A stretch of 64,000 bases of DNA. It comes from Longispora albida DSM 44784. Lineage in GTDB: Bacteria; Actinomycetota; Actinomycetes; Mycobacteriales; Micromonosporaceae. Shown here in pieces: positions 51,191 to 60,224 of this stretch; positions within the stretch are counted from its first letter, which is position 1; each line of letters starts with the position of its first letter. Where the stretch lies: the NCBI RefSeq assembly GCF_000379825.1, contig NZ_KB903836.1, positions 599 to 64,598 of the forward strand. Reading direction: 5' to 3'. A program made the translations under genes and the position numbers. Below the pieces are notes generated by a model that saw only the letters and a list, made by a program, of their open reading frames with translations, made no database searches and was not told where the DNA came from.

Positions 51191-52291
51191 TCAGGCCCAG
51201 AGGAGGTCGAGCCTGAGCCACGTGGCCAGGTCCTCGATCTCGGCGTGGACCGCGGCTGAGGTGGCGCTGTCGAATTCCTCGTCCTGGTGGAGTGCGCCGA
51301 CCCTGAGCACGCCGGCCTTCCGGTCGGCGGTGGCGTCCAGTTTGCCGACGAGCCGGTCGCCGGACAGGATCGGCATCGCCCAGTAGCCCCACTTGCGCTG
51401 GGCCGCCGGCTTGTACATCTCCAGCTGGTAGTCGAACTCGAACAGCTCAGCCATCCGCTTGCGGTCGAACACCAGCTGGTCCAGGGGCGACAGCAGCGCC
51501 GCCCGGCCGGTGAACGGCTGACCGAGCAGTTCGGGGTCGACCCGCCAGGTGCCCCGGACACCCTCGATCACGGCAGGCTCGCCGGGATCCCCTGGCCCGG
51601 GCTGCGCCGATCCCCGGGCGCGGGCGATGCCGAGGGTGCGCAGCCGCCGTGCGCTCCGGATCCGGAGCGCCTCCTCGAGCGGGACGGCCGGGTCGCCGGG
51701 GTAGACCCGGTCCGCCAGATCCCACAGCGGATCCCGGCCACGCCGGCCAGCGAGCGCGACCTCGCCGCGGGCCACCATGAAAGCGAGCATCTGCCGGACG
51801 TTGCGGTTGTTGCTCCACCCGCTGGACTGCCATGGCACGACGCAAGTGTCGGGCAGCTCTGCGGCCGCCAGAGGTCCGGCGGCGTCGAGGCGGGCGAGCA
51901 GGTCGCGGCGGCAGGCGTCATTGGCCTGTACCCAGTCGCGCCGCAAAGCCCGTCCGAAGACATCCTCGTCTGACCACGCCGCCATCTCCGCCCGGAACAG
52001 TGCCACATCCTCGGCCGGGCGGATCATGCCGTGCAGCTCGACCAGCACCCGGTCGGCGAGAGCGATCCGCAGCTCGGCTGGCACGTAGCCGGAGCCGAGC
52101 CTGCTCCACGCGACGACGTCGGCGCTCGGCGCGACGGCACTCGTCGGCTCGACCTGGAGAAAGGTCAGCTGCCGCACCAGATCGGGCAGCTCCGTCGGGT
52201 CCAGCGGGCCGGACGGGCGCGGGCCGTCCAGGAGCTGGGCGCGAACGGCGATCCGGCGCGCGTCAGCACGGGAAAGCTGATGAACGGCCAC
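51191..52291 (-). CDS. Winged-helix protein of the YcaQ/AlkZ DNA glycosylase superfamily
   Basis: 366 aa, three winged-helix repeats. N-terminus LSRADARRIAVRAQLLDGPR then FLQVEPTS occupies the place of the catalytic QxD/QxQ motif of YcaQ and AlkZ; here it is Q-V-E. Other family points: WSRLGSGYVPAEL, LFDRKRM seen as VFDRKRMAELFEFDYQLEMY, and KWGYWAMPILSGDRLVGKLD. Family members unhook interstrand crosslinks or remove azinomycin-like adducts. Activity of a QxE version is uncertain. Confidence 0.85.
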   Translation of the reverse strand: MAVHQLSRADARRIAVRAQLLDGPRPSGPLDPTELPDLVRQLTFLQVEPTSAVAPSADVVAWSRLGSGYVPAELRIALADRVLVELHGMIRPAEDVALFRAEMAAWSDEDVFGRALRRDWVQANDACRRDLLARLDAAGPLAAAELPDTCVVPWQSSGWSNNRNVRQMLAFMVARGEVALAGRRGRDPLWDLADRVYPGDPAVPLEEALRIRSARRLRTLGIARARGSAQPGPGDPGEPAVIEGVRGTWRVDPELLGQPFTGRAALLSPLDQLVFDRKRMAELFEFDYQLEMYKPAAQRKWGYWAMPILSGDRLVGKLDATADRKAGVLRVGALHQDEEFDSATSAAVHAEIEDLATWLRLDLLWA

Positions 52292-52538
52292 CCGCCGAGA
52301 CTAGGCGACAGCCTGCCACGGCAGCGAGCCGGCGGGGCGCGCCTGCTCGGGCGTCTGCCGGTAGGGATCTACTGGACAGATCCCAAGCTTCGGGCACCCG
52401 ATCTGGTGGTGGCTGGCGGGGGACAAGCCCCTCCTGGAGAGCGGCAGTCTTCGGGCCCGGGTCCGTGGAGGCGGTGGGGTGGGATCGGGGGTTTCTGGTG
52501 CCTGTTTTTGGGGGCTGGGAGGCGTACGATCCGGCGGC

Positions 52539-55004
52539 ATGAGGATCCTTCGCAAAGTGCTGCTGTGGCTGCTGGTCGCGGTGGTGGTGCTCGCGCTGGG
52601 TGGCGCCGGGTACGGGATGTGGACGGTGCGCCGGTCGATGCCCGACCGTGCGGAGGATCTGCGGATCGCCGGCCTGAAGGCGCAGGTGACCGTGAAGTGG
52701 GACAAGTACGGGATTCCGCAGGTGTACGCGAGCAACGCGGGCGACCTGTTCCGCGCCCAGGGCTACCTGCACGCCAGTGAACGATTCTGGGAGATGGACT
52801 TCCGCCGGCACGTGACGGCCGGGCGGCTCTCGGAGCTGTTCGGTGAGGGGCAGGTCGAGACCGACAAGTACCTGCGGACGATGGGCTGGCGGCGGGTCGC
52901 CGAGGTCGAGTACGCGCAGGCCTCACCGGAGACGAAGGGACACCTCGACGCCTACGCCGCCGGTGTGAACGCCTGGCTGTCCGATCACGACGGCGGCAGC
53001 GCGAGCCTGGAGTACGCGGTCCTGGGCCTGCAGAACTCCGGGTACGAGATCGAGAAGTGGAGTCCGGCCGACAGCCTCGCGTGGCTGAAGGCGATGGCCT
53101 GGGACCTGCGCGGCAACATGGACGACGAGCTCAGCCGGGCCATCCTGGCCGCAGGCGGGATGGCGCGCGAGCGGATCGAGGAGCTGTACCCGGCGTACCC
53201 GGAGACGCGCCACACGCCCATCGTGCCGGCGGCTGCGACGGCGGCGGGCAGGAGCTCCACCCCGTCAGTGACCCCGGACGTGAACGTGCCGGGAGAGGTG
53301 ATCCGGGGCGTGGCGTCGGGCGTGGGGCGGGTGGCGGACGCTGCTCGCCTGAGCGGGGCGCGTGCGGACGGGGTCGGGTCGAACTCGTGGGTGGTGGCGG
53401 GGAGCAGGACGAAGACGGGTAAGCCGCTGCTGGCCAACGATCCGCACCTCTCGCCGTCGATGCCGGGGATCTGGTACCAGATGGGGCTGCGGTGCTCGTG
53501 CGGGTTCGACGTCGCAGGGTTCACGTTTTCGGGAGTGCCTGGGGTCGTGATCGGGCACAACGCGCGGATTTCCTGGGGTTTCACGAATCTGGACCCGGAC
53601 GTCGTGGACCTGTACCAGGAGAAGCTCGAGGGCGACCGGTACCAGGTCGACGGCGCGTGGCTCGACGTGGACAAGCGCACCGAGGTCCTGAAGGTGGCTG
53701 GCGCGAAACCGGTGACGTTCACGGTGCGGAGCACGAAGCACGGTCCGCTGCTGTCGGACGTGTCGAAGGAGGCGCGGGCGGCGGGTGGTAGCTATGGGCT
53801 GGCGATGCGATGGACGGCGCTTGACCCGGGGCGCACGATCGACGCGCTGTTCGCGATCAACAAGGCGGGCAATTGGTCCGAGTTCCGGGCGGCGGCGGCG
53901 AAGTTCGAGGTTCCGGCGCAGAACATCGTGTACGCCGATGTGGACGGCAACATCGGCTACCAGGCACCGGGGCGGATCCCGGTCCGTGGCAAGGGCGACG
54001 GGCGGTGGCCGGCCCCGGGCTGGGACTCGGCGTACGACTGGAAGTCGTTCATCCCGTTCGAGGAGCTGCCGAGCGAGTACAACCCGCAGCGGGGTTACGT
54101 CGTCACGGCGAACCAGGCGGTGATCGGCACGGCGTACAGCCATTTCCTGACGCGGGACTGGGCGATGGGTTACCGCTCACAGCGGATCGTCACGCTGCTG
54201 GAGGGGGCGGGGAAGCTGGATGTGGCGGGGATGGCGGCGATCCAGTTCGACAACCGCAACAACGGCGCTGAGGCCGTCGTGCCCTACCTGCTCGATGTGA
54301 AGATGTCAGGAAAGACCGCGGAGAGCCAGGCGCTGCTGCGGGGCTGGGACTTACAGCAGCCGGAGAACTCGGCGCCGGCGGCGTTCTACAACGCGACCTG
54401 GCGTGCGCTGATGGCCCGTACCTTCGACGAGCTTCCCGACGGCCAGAAGGCCTCCGGAGGCGAACGATGGTTCGAGGTGACGCGGAACCTGCTCAGCCAG
54501 CCGGAATCCCCGTGGTGGGACGACAAGCGCACGCCAGCGGTGGAGACCAGGGACACGATCCTCGGCGCGGCCATGACGGCTGCCGACAAGGAACTGCGCG
54601 ACAGGCTCGGCGGGGAACCGAAGAAGTGGCGCTGGGGCGACCTGCACACCATCACCCTGACCAACCAGACGTTCGGCAAGTCCGGGGTCGGCGCCGTGGA
54701 ATGGCTGTTCAACCGGGGGCCGTTCGGCACGGCTGGCGGCGGCGGGATCGTCAACGCCAACGGCTGGGACGCCACCGAGGGCTACGGGGTCAACGCGGTT
54801 CCGTCGATGCGCATGGTCGTTGATCTGTCCAATCTGGACAACTCCCGGTGGGTGCAGCTGACCGGGAACTCCGGTCACGCGTTCCACGACAACTACGACG
54901 ACCAGTTCGAGCTGTGGCGGACAGGCAAGGACCTGCCGATGCGGTGGGACTCCGCGTCCATCACCAGGGAGGCGGAGGAAACGCAGACCCTCAAACCCCG
55001 GTGA
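52539..55004 (+). CDS. Penicillin acylase family (S45, Ntn hydrolase) amidase
   Basis: 821 aa. One N-terminal membrane/signal helix (residues 7-27, VLLWLLVAVVVLALGG). Alpha-chain region with VKWDKYGIPQVYASNAGDLF and AQGYLHASERFWEMD; autocleavage site before Ser-281 in GVGSNSWVVAGSRT, then NDPHLSPSMPGIWYQM and the Asn region (NRGPFGTAGGGGIVN). This order alpha-spacer-beta is that of acyl-homoserine lactone acylases and penicillin G/V acylases. Substrate may be beta-lactam, AHL or cell-wall amide. ATG 52539 starts the signal. Confidence 0.92.
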   Translation: MRILRKVLLWLLVAVVVLALGGAGYGMWTVRRSMPDRAEDLRIAGLKAQVTVKWDKYGIPQVYASNAGDLFRAQGYLHASERFWEMDFRRHVTAGRLSELFGEGQVETDKYLRTMGWRRVAEVEYAQASPETKGHLDAYAAGVNAWLSDHDGGSASLEYAVLGLQNSGYEIEKWSPADSLAWLKAMAWDLRGNMDDELSRAILAAGGMARERIEELYPAYPETRHTPIVPAAATAAGRSSTPSVTPDVNVPGEVIRGVASGVGRVADAARLSGARADGVGSNSWVVAGSRTKTGKPLLANDPHLSPSMPGIWYQMGLRCSCGFDVAGFTFSGVPGVVIGHNARISWGFTNLDPDVVDLYQEKLEGDRYQVDGAWLDVDKRTEVLKVAGAKPVTFTVRSTKHGPLLSDVSKEARAAGGSYGLAMRWTALDPGRTIDALFAINKAGNWSEFRAAAAKFEVPAQNIVYADVDGNIGYQAPGRIPVRGKGDGRWPAPGWDSAYDWKSFIPFEELPSEYNPQRGYVVTANQAVIGTAYSHFLTRDWAMGYRSQRIVTLLEGAGKLDVAGMAAIQFDNRNNGAEAVVPYLLDVKMSGKTAESQALLRGWDLQQPENSAPAAFYNATWRALMARTFDELPDGQKASGGERWFEVTRNLLSQPESPWWDDKRTPAVETRDTILGAAMTAADKELRDRLGGEPKKWRWGDLHTITLTNQTFGKSGVGAVEWLFNRGPFGTAGGGGIVNANGWDATEGYGVNAVPSMRMVVDLSNLDNSRWVQLTGNSGHAFHDNYDDQFELWRTGKDLPMRWDSASITREAEETQTLKPR

Positions 55005-55116
55005 TCATGAAGTACTGGAGTTCTGCGTCTGCCGGATGCGAGCAGCTTGCTCAGGCAAGCGCGTGTACTGCCGCGATTGGGGATCTGGACTCCCGGCCAC
55101 CTACAGGTCAAACGCC

Positions 55117-55374
55117 TTATTCCGTATCAGCGGGCCCAGGGTCCCGGGAGTTTGGGAGCCCGGCCGTAGCGGGTACTCCGCTGACGGGGTCCCGCCAGCG
55201 GACGGTGTGCTGCTGGGTTTGGCGTTCGAGTTCGGCGCGCTGCTGCGCGGCCCGGTGGCGGTTGCGGCGGATTCCCAGCGCGATCGCCGCGGCGATCAGG
55301 GCCACCCAGCTGCCGTAGAAGATCCAGCGCAACAGTGCCCAGTTGGTGGAGGCTTCCTCGGCGATGATCAGCAT
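55117..55374 (-). CDS. Small membrane protein, unknown
   Basis: 85 aa. One helix about residues 18-37 (IFYGSWVALIAAAIALGIRR), then a charged tail with RRNRHRAAQQRAELERQTQQ. No ribosome site is strong. Could be real; it diverges from the next small membrane gene. No function inferred. Confidence 0.42.
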   Translation of the reverse strand: MLIIAEEASTNWALLRWIFYGSWVALIAAAIALGIRRNRHRAAQQRAELERQTQQHTVRWRDPVSGVPATAGLPNSRDPGPADTE

Positions 55375-55450
55375 CTCAGCAGAGTAGTGGCGGGTGCGGT
55401 GATCCTGCTGACCCGTTTACTCTGGACCTCCTCATGGGGGAGGTACATCA

Positions 55451-55675
55451 ATGGGCAAGATCGATAAGAGCCGGCTGGAGCCGGCGGCGACCCGCGCGGG
55501 CTTCTTCGCGATGCTGATGATGACGGCGCTGTGGACGTGCGGCGGAGGGTTCGCCGCTACGGTCGCCTCGGACGAGTGGGCCGTGCTGCTGGTCATGGGC
55601 GCGGTGTGGCTGGTGCTCGCCGGGCTGACCGTGTTCTACGCCGTGCGGCTCGGACGGCTCCAAGGGCCGAAGTGA
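55451..55675 (+). CDS. 74-aa two-helix membrane protein
   Basis: ATG 55451 has GGGGGAGG 8 nt upstream. Helices at about residues 17-38 (GFFAMLMMTALWTCGGGFAA) and 45-65 (VLLVMGAVWLVLAGLTVFYA). No family recognised. It precedes the decayed transposase region; 55676-55929 holds no convincing gene. Confidence 0.55.
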   Translation: MGKIDKSRLEPAATRAGFFAMLMMTALWTCGGGFAATVASDEWAVLLVMGAVWLVLAGLTVFYAVRLGRLQGPK

Positions 55676-55929
55676 TCCGGGCACCAGACCCGGCACCTGT
55701 CACCGCCCGGGGCCTGGCCGTGATGGATCGGCCGGGCCGTCGGCCGGTACACCGACCTGCACTTCTGGCCGAGAAGATCCGCGAGGCCCTGGCGGGGGCG
55801 GCGGACTGACCGCCGCGCCTGCCGTTGGAGGCGGGCGCTCTGCCGCGCTTGTGGACCCGGCAGACCTCAGGCACCGCCGACGGCGCGGTGAGCAGGGAAC
55901 TGACTCCCGCTAATGATCGGGTGGTGCCG

Positions 55930-56190
55930 GCTGGCCGGCGCAGACACGGCCGGCCGAAGAAGCTGACTGATGCTGAACTGGTGTGCGTGGTCCTCATCGG
56001 AGACAAAGGCTTCGCCGGAAAGAGTTCGCCGCCCACCTGACCGGCCTGGGCATCACGTTCCTGCGCCCAGACCGCAAAGGCGAGACCTGCCACCACGGCA
56101 GCCTCGCACCGATCCGCCAGCGCGTCGAATCCCTCTTCGACACCCTCAAAGGCCAGCTCGACCACGAAACCACGGCCCAGCGAAGGCGTG
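55930..56190 (+). pseudogene. Decayed IS982-type transposase
   Basis: The N-terminal piece RRRHGRPKKLTDAELVCV runs, after an internal deletion, straight into VLIGDKGFAGK (catalytic Asp region); a frameshift near 56020 then gives KEFAAHLTGLGITFLRPDRK, GETCHHGSLAPIRQRVESLF (catalytic Glu), DTLKGQLDHETTAQRR. Order and motifs fit the DDE transposase of IS982-like elements. No intact inverted repeats were found. After it, 56215-56320 encodes an unrelated fragment (SIEKPASKWPDGDYAKPG). Confidence 0.75.
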
Positions 56191-56342
56191 GCCTGGCAGA
56201 AGGCCGCGCCCCGGCGAGATCAGCGGCGCCTCCATCGAGAAGCCCGCCTCCAAATGGCCGGACGGCGACTACGCCAAGCCGGGCATCGTGGTGACCTACC
56301 GTCGTGCGGCGGGGCGATCGGGCTGCAGGCCCGGCAACACCA

Positions 56343-56370
56343 AGGGGCCGCCCGGGTCCGGGCGGCCCCT
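56343..56370 (-). terminator. Terminator of the class C-like serine hydrolase
   Basis: 13-bp GC palindrome (56343-56355 with 56358-56370); the innermost pairs open to form the loop. Lies 11 nt past the stop at 56381 on the minus strand. Confidence 0.75.
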
Positions 56371-56380
56371 CTTCACGCCG

Positions 56381-57559
56381 TCATCTCTTGGCGCACAGCG
56401 CAGCGTCGACCAGCGCGCCGGCCGAGTCCGGGCGACCGGGGCTGACCAGGGTCACCGCGACCGAGGCGGCACGGCCGTCATCGGTGACCGCGACCCGGGT
56501 GGTGTAGCCGGGGATGTCACCGCCGTGTCCCCAGGACAGAGTGCCGTCGCAGCTCAGCGGCCGGCTGATCAGACCGAGGCCGAAGCCCTCGCCGAGCCCC
56601 CAGGGGCCTTTCACAGTACGGCGCATCTCGGCCAGCTGCACGGGGTTGAGCAGCTTGCCGCCGATCAGGGCGGAGAAGAACTTCGTCAGGTCGCCCGGGG
56701 TGGACACGAGGTTCCCGGCTGCCCAGCCCCAGGACGGGTCGATCTCGGTGATGTCCTCGATCTGGGCGCTGGGGTCCACCTTGATGTAGCCCTGCGGGTG
56801 TGCCTTGCGGATGCCCTGCTCGCCTACGTCAGGGATGTAGGTGTCACGCAGCCCGGCCCGCTCGATCACCCGCTGGGTGATCTGCTCGGCCAGCGGCCGG
56901 CCGGTGACCTTCTCGGCGATCAGGCCAGCCAGCACGGTGTTGGTGTTGCTGTACTCCACGCCCTTGCCCGGCTCGAAGCTCGCCTTGTGCGCGAGGGCCA
57001 CGTCGAGCAGTTGCCGGGGCTGGTAGTAGGTGTGCCGGAGATCCTTGTCCACCAAGTCTGGCCTCATGATGTTGACGTAGTTGGGCAGTCCGCTGGTGTG
57101 CTGGAGCAGCTGACGCACGGTGATGTTCCGACCGTCGATGCCCTCGCCCCGGACCAGGTTCGCCAGGTAGCGCTCGATCGGGGCATCGAGTTCGACCTTG
57201 CCCTCGCCGACCAGTTGCAGCACCACGGTGGCGACGAAGGTCTTGGTGTTGCTGCCGGCCCGGACCTGGCCATCGACCGGGGCCTTCTTGCGGGTCCGGA
57301 TGTCGGCGACGCCGGCCGCGTAGTCCCGGCTCCGGCCGTCCTTGCCCGTGACCGAGGCCAGGGCCGCCGGGTAGCCCTCGTCCTTCACCATCCGCTCCAG
57401 GCCCTGCTGAACCTGGTCGCGCGGGCTGCCAGCCTGGGCGGAGGCAGACAGCGCGCCGACCGTGCCGAGCGCGACGGCCAGGGCGGCCACCGCCGCGACG
57501 CCGCGTCGGCGACGACGGTACGACGCCGAGGAACCGGCCTGGGAAACAACCTTGGACAT
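56381..57559 (-). CDS. Secreted class C beta-lactamase/DD-carboxypeptidase-type serine hydrolase
   Basis: 392 aa. Tat-like or Sec signal (RRRRRGVAAVAALAVALGTV ... SASAQA). Motif S-x-x-K is SNTK in RAGSNTKTFVATVVLQLVGE; Y-x-N is EYSNTN; third motif HGG in SWGHGGDIPGY. Fold and order match R61 DD-peptidase/AmpC-like enzymes of Streptomyces. Likely D-Ala-D-Ala carboxypeptidase or esterase in the envelope. ATG 57559 is preceded by GGAGG. Confidence 0.92.
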   Translation of the reverse strand: MSKVVSQAGSSASYRRRRRGVAAVAALAVALGTVGALSASAQAGSPRDQVQQGLERMVKDEGYPAALASVTGKDGRSRDYAAGVADIRTRKKAPVDGQVRAGSNTKTFVATVVLQLVGEGKVELDAPIERYLANLVRGEGIDGRNITVRQLLQHTSGLPNYVNIMRPDLVDKDLRHTYYQPRQLLDVALAHKASFEPGKGVEYSNTNTVLAGLIAEKVTGRPLAEQITQRVIERAGLRDTYIPDVGEQGIRKAHPQGYIKVDPSAQIEDITEIDPSWGWAAGNLVSTPGDLTKFFSALIGGKLLNPVQLAEMRRTVKGPWGLGEGFGLGLISRPLSCDGTLSWGHGGDIPGYTTRVAVTDDGRAASVAVTLVSPGRPDSAGALVDAALCAKR

Positions 57560-57899
57560 GGACAGCCTCCTGCCGCGCCCCGCTGGGCGCGTTGTGTTCT
57601 GGGACCTCCCCAGACTGTCGGGTCCTGGCGTTTCCCCCCATCCCGCCAGCTACCCGATCGAGGTACAGCAGGCGACCCAGTCCAAAGTGGCGCAGGTCAC
57701 CGGGGGCCGGCGTGAGCGTCGGAGCCGGGCACTCCGCACAGCCCAGGAAGACCTCTTCCAGGGGTACCGAAGCAAAGGCTGACCGCGCCACACCGCCGAC
57801 AGGAGCCCCTATCTGGGGCGGACCAGGCCAGCAGCCTGCTCCTCAGTCCGCCGTGTGAGGGCTCGCGCTGCGCCCGGTCCGTGCCTAGCGTGGCCGTAT
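57560..57899. other. Gene-poor stretch between serine hydrolase and Nudix relic
   Basis: Contains the upstream region of the serine hydrolase (minus) and no frame that looks coding. At 57898 a plus-strand frame opens with MPTLIPPSTDLHAAFLDC, which resembles a GNAT N-terminus but decays at once. Confidence 0.4.
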
Positions 57900-58228
57900 G
57901 CCAACACTCATTCCACCCAGCACCGACCTGCACGCCGCCTTCCTGGACTGCCGGCAGGTCGGCGCGCCGGGCTTCCCAGCCGGTGAACAGTACGGTGCCC
58001 CGCAGGGCCATGTCTCCCGCGAGCTGGCGACTCCTCGGAGATCTCCCGCCGGGCGCAGGACACCACGTCCTCGCCCGGCCCGGCATGCCCGCCCAGCCCC
58101 AGGTACTTGCCCGCGTGCGGGTCATCGGGGCGCTTGTCCCGGTCTCGCAGGAGGCTCTGCGGGCACGCTGATCGGGGGACCGGCCAGCCACCGGCCCGCA
58201 GGTTCGTTACGGTGACCGTCCAGGGCAT
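57900..58228 (-). pseudogene. Frameshifted Nudix (NTP pyrophosphatase) gene
   Basis: From ATG 58228: MPWTVTVTNL, then RDKRPDDPHAGKYLGLGGHA and the Nudix box GGHAGPGEDVVSCARREISE then ES. At about 58029 the family continues in the next frame: QLAGDMALRGTVLFTGWEAR. After LPAVQEGG similarity is lost. So a single-base frameshift plus 3' truncation in a MutT/8-oxo-dGTPase-like gene. Neighbouring IS relic suggests a decaying stretch. Confidence 0.75.
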
Positions 58229-58264
58229 CCGTTAATCGGAAATAGAGGTTCGAGGCCCTCCGGT

Positions 58265-59152
58265 TCAACCGCGTCGCAGATACTCCACGGCGGTGCGGGC
58301 TGCGGTACCGATGACGGCGTCGGCTCTGGGCAGGTTCAGTGCCGTGGCAGCGCTGCGGGTGAACACCGCGATCGCGTAACGGCCGCCGTCGGGATACTCC
58401 ACGACGCCGATCTCGTTGCGGACGGTGGGCAGCGTGCCTGTCTTGCCGGCGACGCGTACGTCATCGAATGGGAACCCCGAGGCGAGCCGGTGTGGCCAGA
58501 CCTGCAACGACAGCAGATGGCGTATCGCGGAGCAGGATCCGGGGGAGGCGGCGGTGTCCTTCCAGATCCCCGCCAGCAGGGTGGTGCAGTCACGGGCCGT
58601 TGTCCGGTTCGAGGCTGTCAGGTCCAGTGTGGCCAGCCGTGACAGTGCAGCCGGATCGGTGAGCAGCCGGGTGAGCTGCGCCGGGTCGGTTGTGCCCAGT
58701 GAGGCGGCGGTCCGGGCTGCCACATCGCGGCAGATTTCGGCGATACGGGTGGCGGCCATCCCAGCCGCTTCGGCCGTGGCGGTGAGCGCGCCCAGGCCGA
58801 TGTGGTCGGCGATCGCGTCGGCAGCCGCGTTGTCGGACACGCTGAGCGCCTGGTGCGCGAGGTCGCGCAGCGTCATGGTGACCGGACCGGTCATCGCGCC
58901 GATGCCGGTAGGGCCGCTTGTCCGTGTGCCAGGTTCCAGCCGGACCTGTCCGGCCAGGTCGGCCAGCCCCGTGTCGGCGGCCCGGAACAAGGCCAGCACC
59001 AGCGGGAGCTTGAACGCGCTGGCCATGAGGACCGGAGTATCGGCCCCCAGGCCCGCTTCCCTGCCGTTGTCCAGGTCGATGGCATGCAGGCAGCCGGTCA
59101 CTCCTGCCCCGGCGAACAGCGAGCCGAGGTGGTGGCGAAGATCTTCATTCAT
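58265..59152 (-). CDS. Class A beta-lactamase-like serine hydrolase, no signal peptide
   Basis: 295 aa. SxxK is SAFK in LMASAFKLPLVLALF; SDN in ALSVSDNAAADAI; KTG in VRVAGKTGTLPTV. The Omega-loop Glu (ExxLN) of true class A enzymes is not visible between LTATAEAAGMAATRIAEICR and RTTARD, and the N-terminus (MNEDLRHHLGSLFAGAG) is not a signal. It starts 8 bp inside the end of the LysR gene, so they are one operon. Probably an esterase/amidase or atypical beta-lactamase. Confidence 0.85.
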   Translation of the reverse strand: MNEDLRHHLGSLFAGAGVTGCLHAIDLDNGREAGLGADTPVLMASAFKLPLVLALFRAADTGLADLAGQVRLEPGTRTSGPTGIGAMTGPVTMTLRDLAHQALSVSDNAAADAIADHIGLGALTATAEAAGMAATRIAEICRDVAARTAASLGTTDPAQLTRLLTDPAALSRLATLDLTASNRTTARDCTTLLAGIWKDTAASPGSCSAIRHLLSLQVWPHRLASGFPFDDVRVAGKTGTLPTVRNEIGVVEYPDGGRYAIAVFTRSAATALNLPRADAVIGTAARTAVEYLRRG

Positions 59153-60107
59153 CGAGTACTCCGTGCGGGATGGCGAGGAAGTCCGAAGCGGGCCGGCTGC
59201 GCGGTTCCGGGGCTGGCGCGTGCCCGCTGCCGAGTACCTGTGTCACGGCGCGCGCGAACGCGGCCGTCCCGGAATGGGGTTGTTCCTTCGGCCAGGTCAC
59301 GGCCAGCCGCTCGGCGAGAGGCTGGCCAGCCAGGCGCCGCCACACGACGCCGGTGTGGGGCGGCGCGGTTTCGGGGCCGAAGGCGACAGCGGTACCGGAA
59401 AGGACCAGGCCTGCGGTGAAGCTTCCGCCGTCGGCCTCGTGAACGGCCGGCGGGTGGTACCCGTGCCGGGCGCAGGTGTCCAGGATCTCGTCGTAGCGTG
59501 CCGGGGCTGCTGGGCGCGGGAAGGTCACCAGGTCGTGCCCGCCGAGGTCGGAGAGCAGGAGTTCGCTGGCTGGCTCGGCGAGCGGCCCGTCTGCTGCCAC
59601 CAGTACGCCCAGCGGCCGGTGCACGACCGGGCCGATGACCAGGCCCGCCGCGAGAAACGGCAGTTGCAGCACGCCGATGTCGAGCTCTCCGCTGCCCAGC
59701 GCCTGATGCTGGGCGGAGGTGGTGCTTTCCCTGAGGTCCAGGGCTGTGTGCGGGCTACTTTCCCGGAACGCGCCGAGCAGGGCCGCGATGCTGTCACCCT
59801 CCAGGTGTGGCGGTACTCCAGCGCGGAGCACAGTGCTGGTGGCAGCGTTCATCCTGGAGGCCAGGCTCAGGATCGGCTCGACCCTGGACAGGATCTCGCG
59901 GGCCTCCGGCAGCAGCAGGCGCCCTGCTTCGGTGAGCGTGACCTGGCGGGGCGAGCGGTCGAACAGCCGGATGCCCAGTTCACGCTCCAGGCGCTGGATG
60001 CGCTGCGACAGCGGGGGCTGCGACATGTGCAGGCGGGCGGCGGCCCTGCCGAAGTGGAGTTCCTCAGCGACAGCGATGAAGTATCGCAAGTGCTGCACGA
60101 GGTCCAC
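59145..60107 (-). CDS. LysR-family regulator, operon with class A-like hydrolase
   Basis: 320 aa from GTG 60107: VDLVQHLRYFIAVAEELHFG, RAAARLHMSQPPLSQRIQRL, effector domain with VLRAGVPPHLEGDSIAALLG. The frame opens upstream at 60185, but the LysR N-terminus begins at 60107. Overlaps the hydrolase start. Diverges from the metallo-beta-lactamase-fold gene, so it may control both, as AmpR-type LysR proteins do. Confidence 0.9.
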   Translation of the reverse strand: MDLVQHLRYFIAVAEELHFGRAAARLHMSQPPLSQRIQRLERELGIRLFDRSPRQVTLTEAGRLLLPEAREILSRVEPILSLASRMNAATSTVLRAGVPPHLEGDSIAALLGAFRESSPHTALDLRESTTSAQHQALGSGELDIGVLQLPFLAAGLVIGPVVHRPLGVLVAADGPLAEPASELLLSDLGGHDLVTFPRPAAPARYDEILDTCARHGYHPPAVHEADGGSFTAGLVLSGTAVAFGPETAPPHTGVVWRRLAGQPLAERLAVTWPKEQPHSGTAAFARAVTQVLGSGHAPAPEPRSRPASDFLAIPHGVLDE

Positions 60108-60224
60108 GAGCAGCAACGATACCGGATCGGATATCGCAGCCCCCGAAGATTGATCTTGGACAGCGGGTACTCCGGGCCGGTTCACTCTGGACAGTTGCCC
60201 GCCGTTGAAGGGAAAACCGAATCC

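Noticed and set aside
57898-57951. GNAT gene start on the plus strand
   Set aside because: Only about 18 residues resemble a GNAT N-terminus before the frame degenerates over the Nudix relic.
58228-58264. tRNA-like T-arm string GGTTCGAGGCCC as a possible tRNA or attachment site
   Set aside because: Flanking bases do not pair as a T-stem and no D-arm, anticodon arm or acceptor stem can be built upstream.
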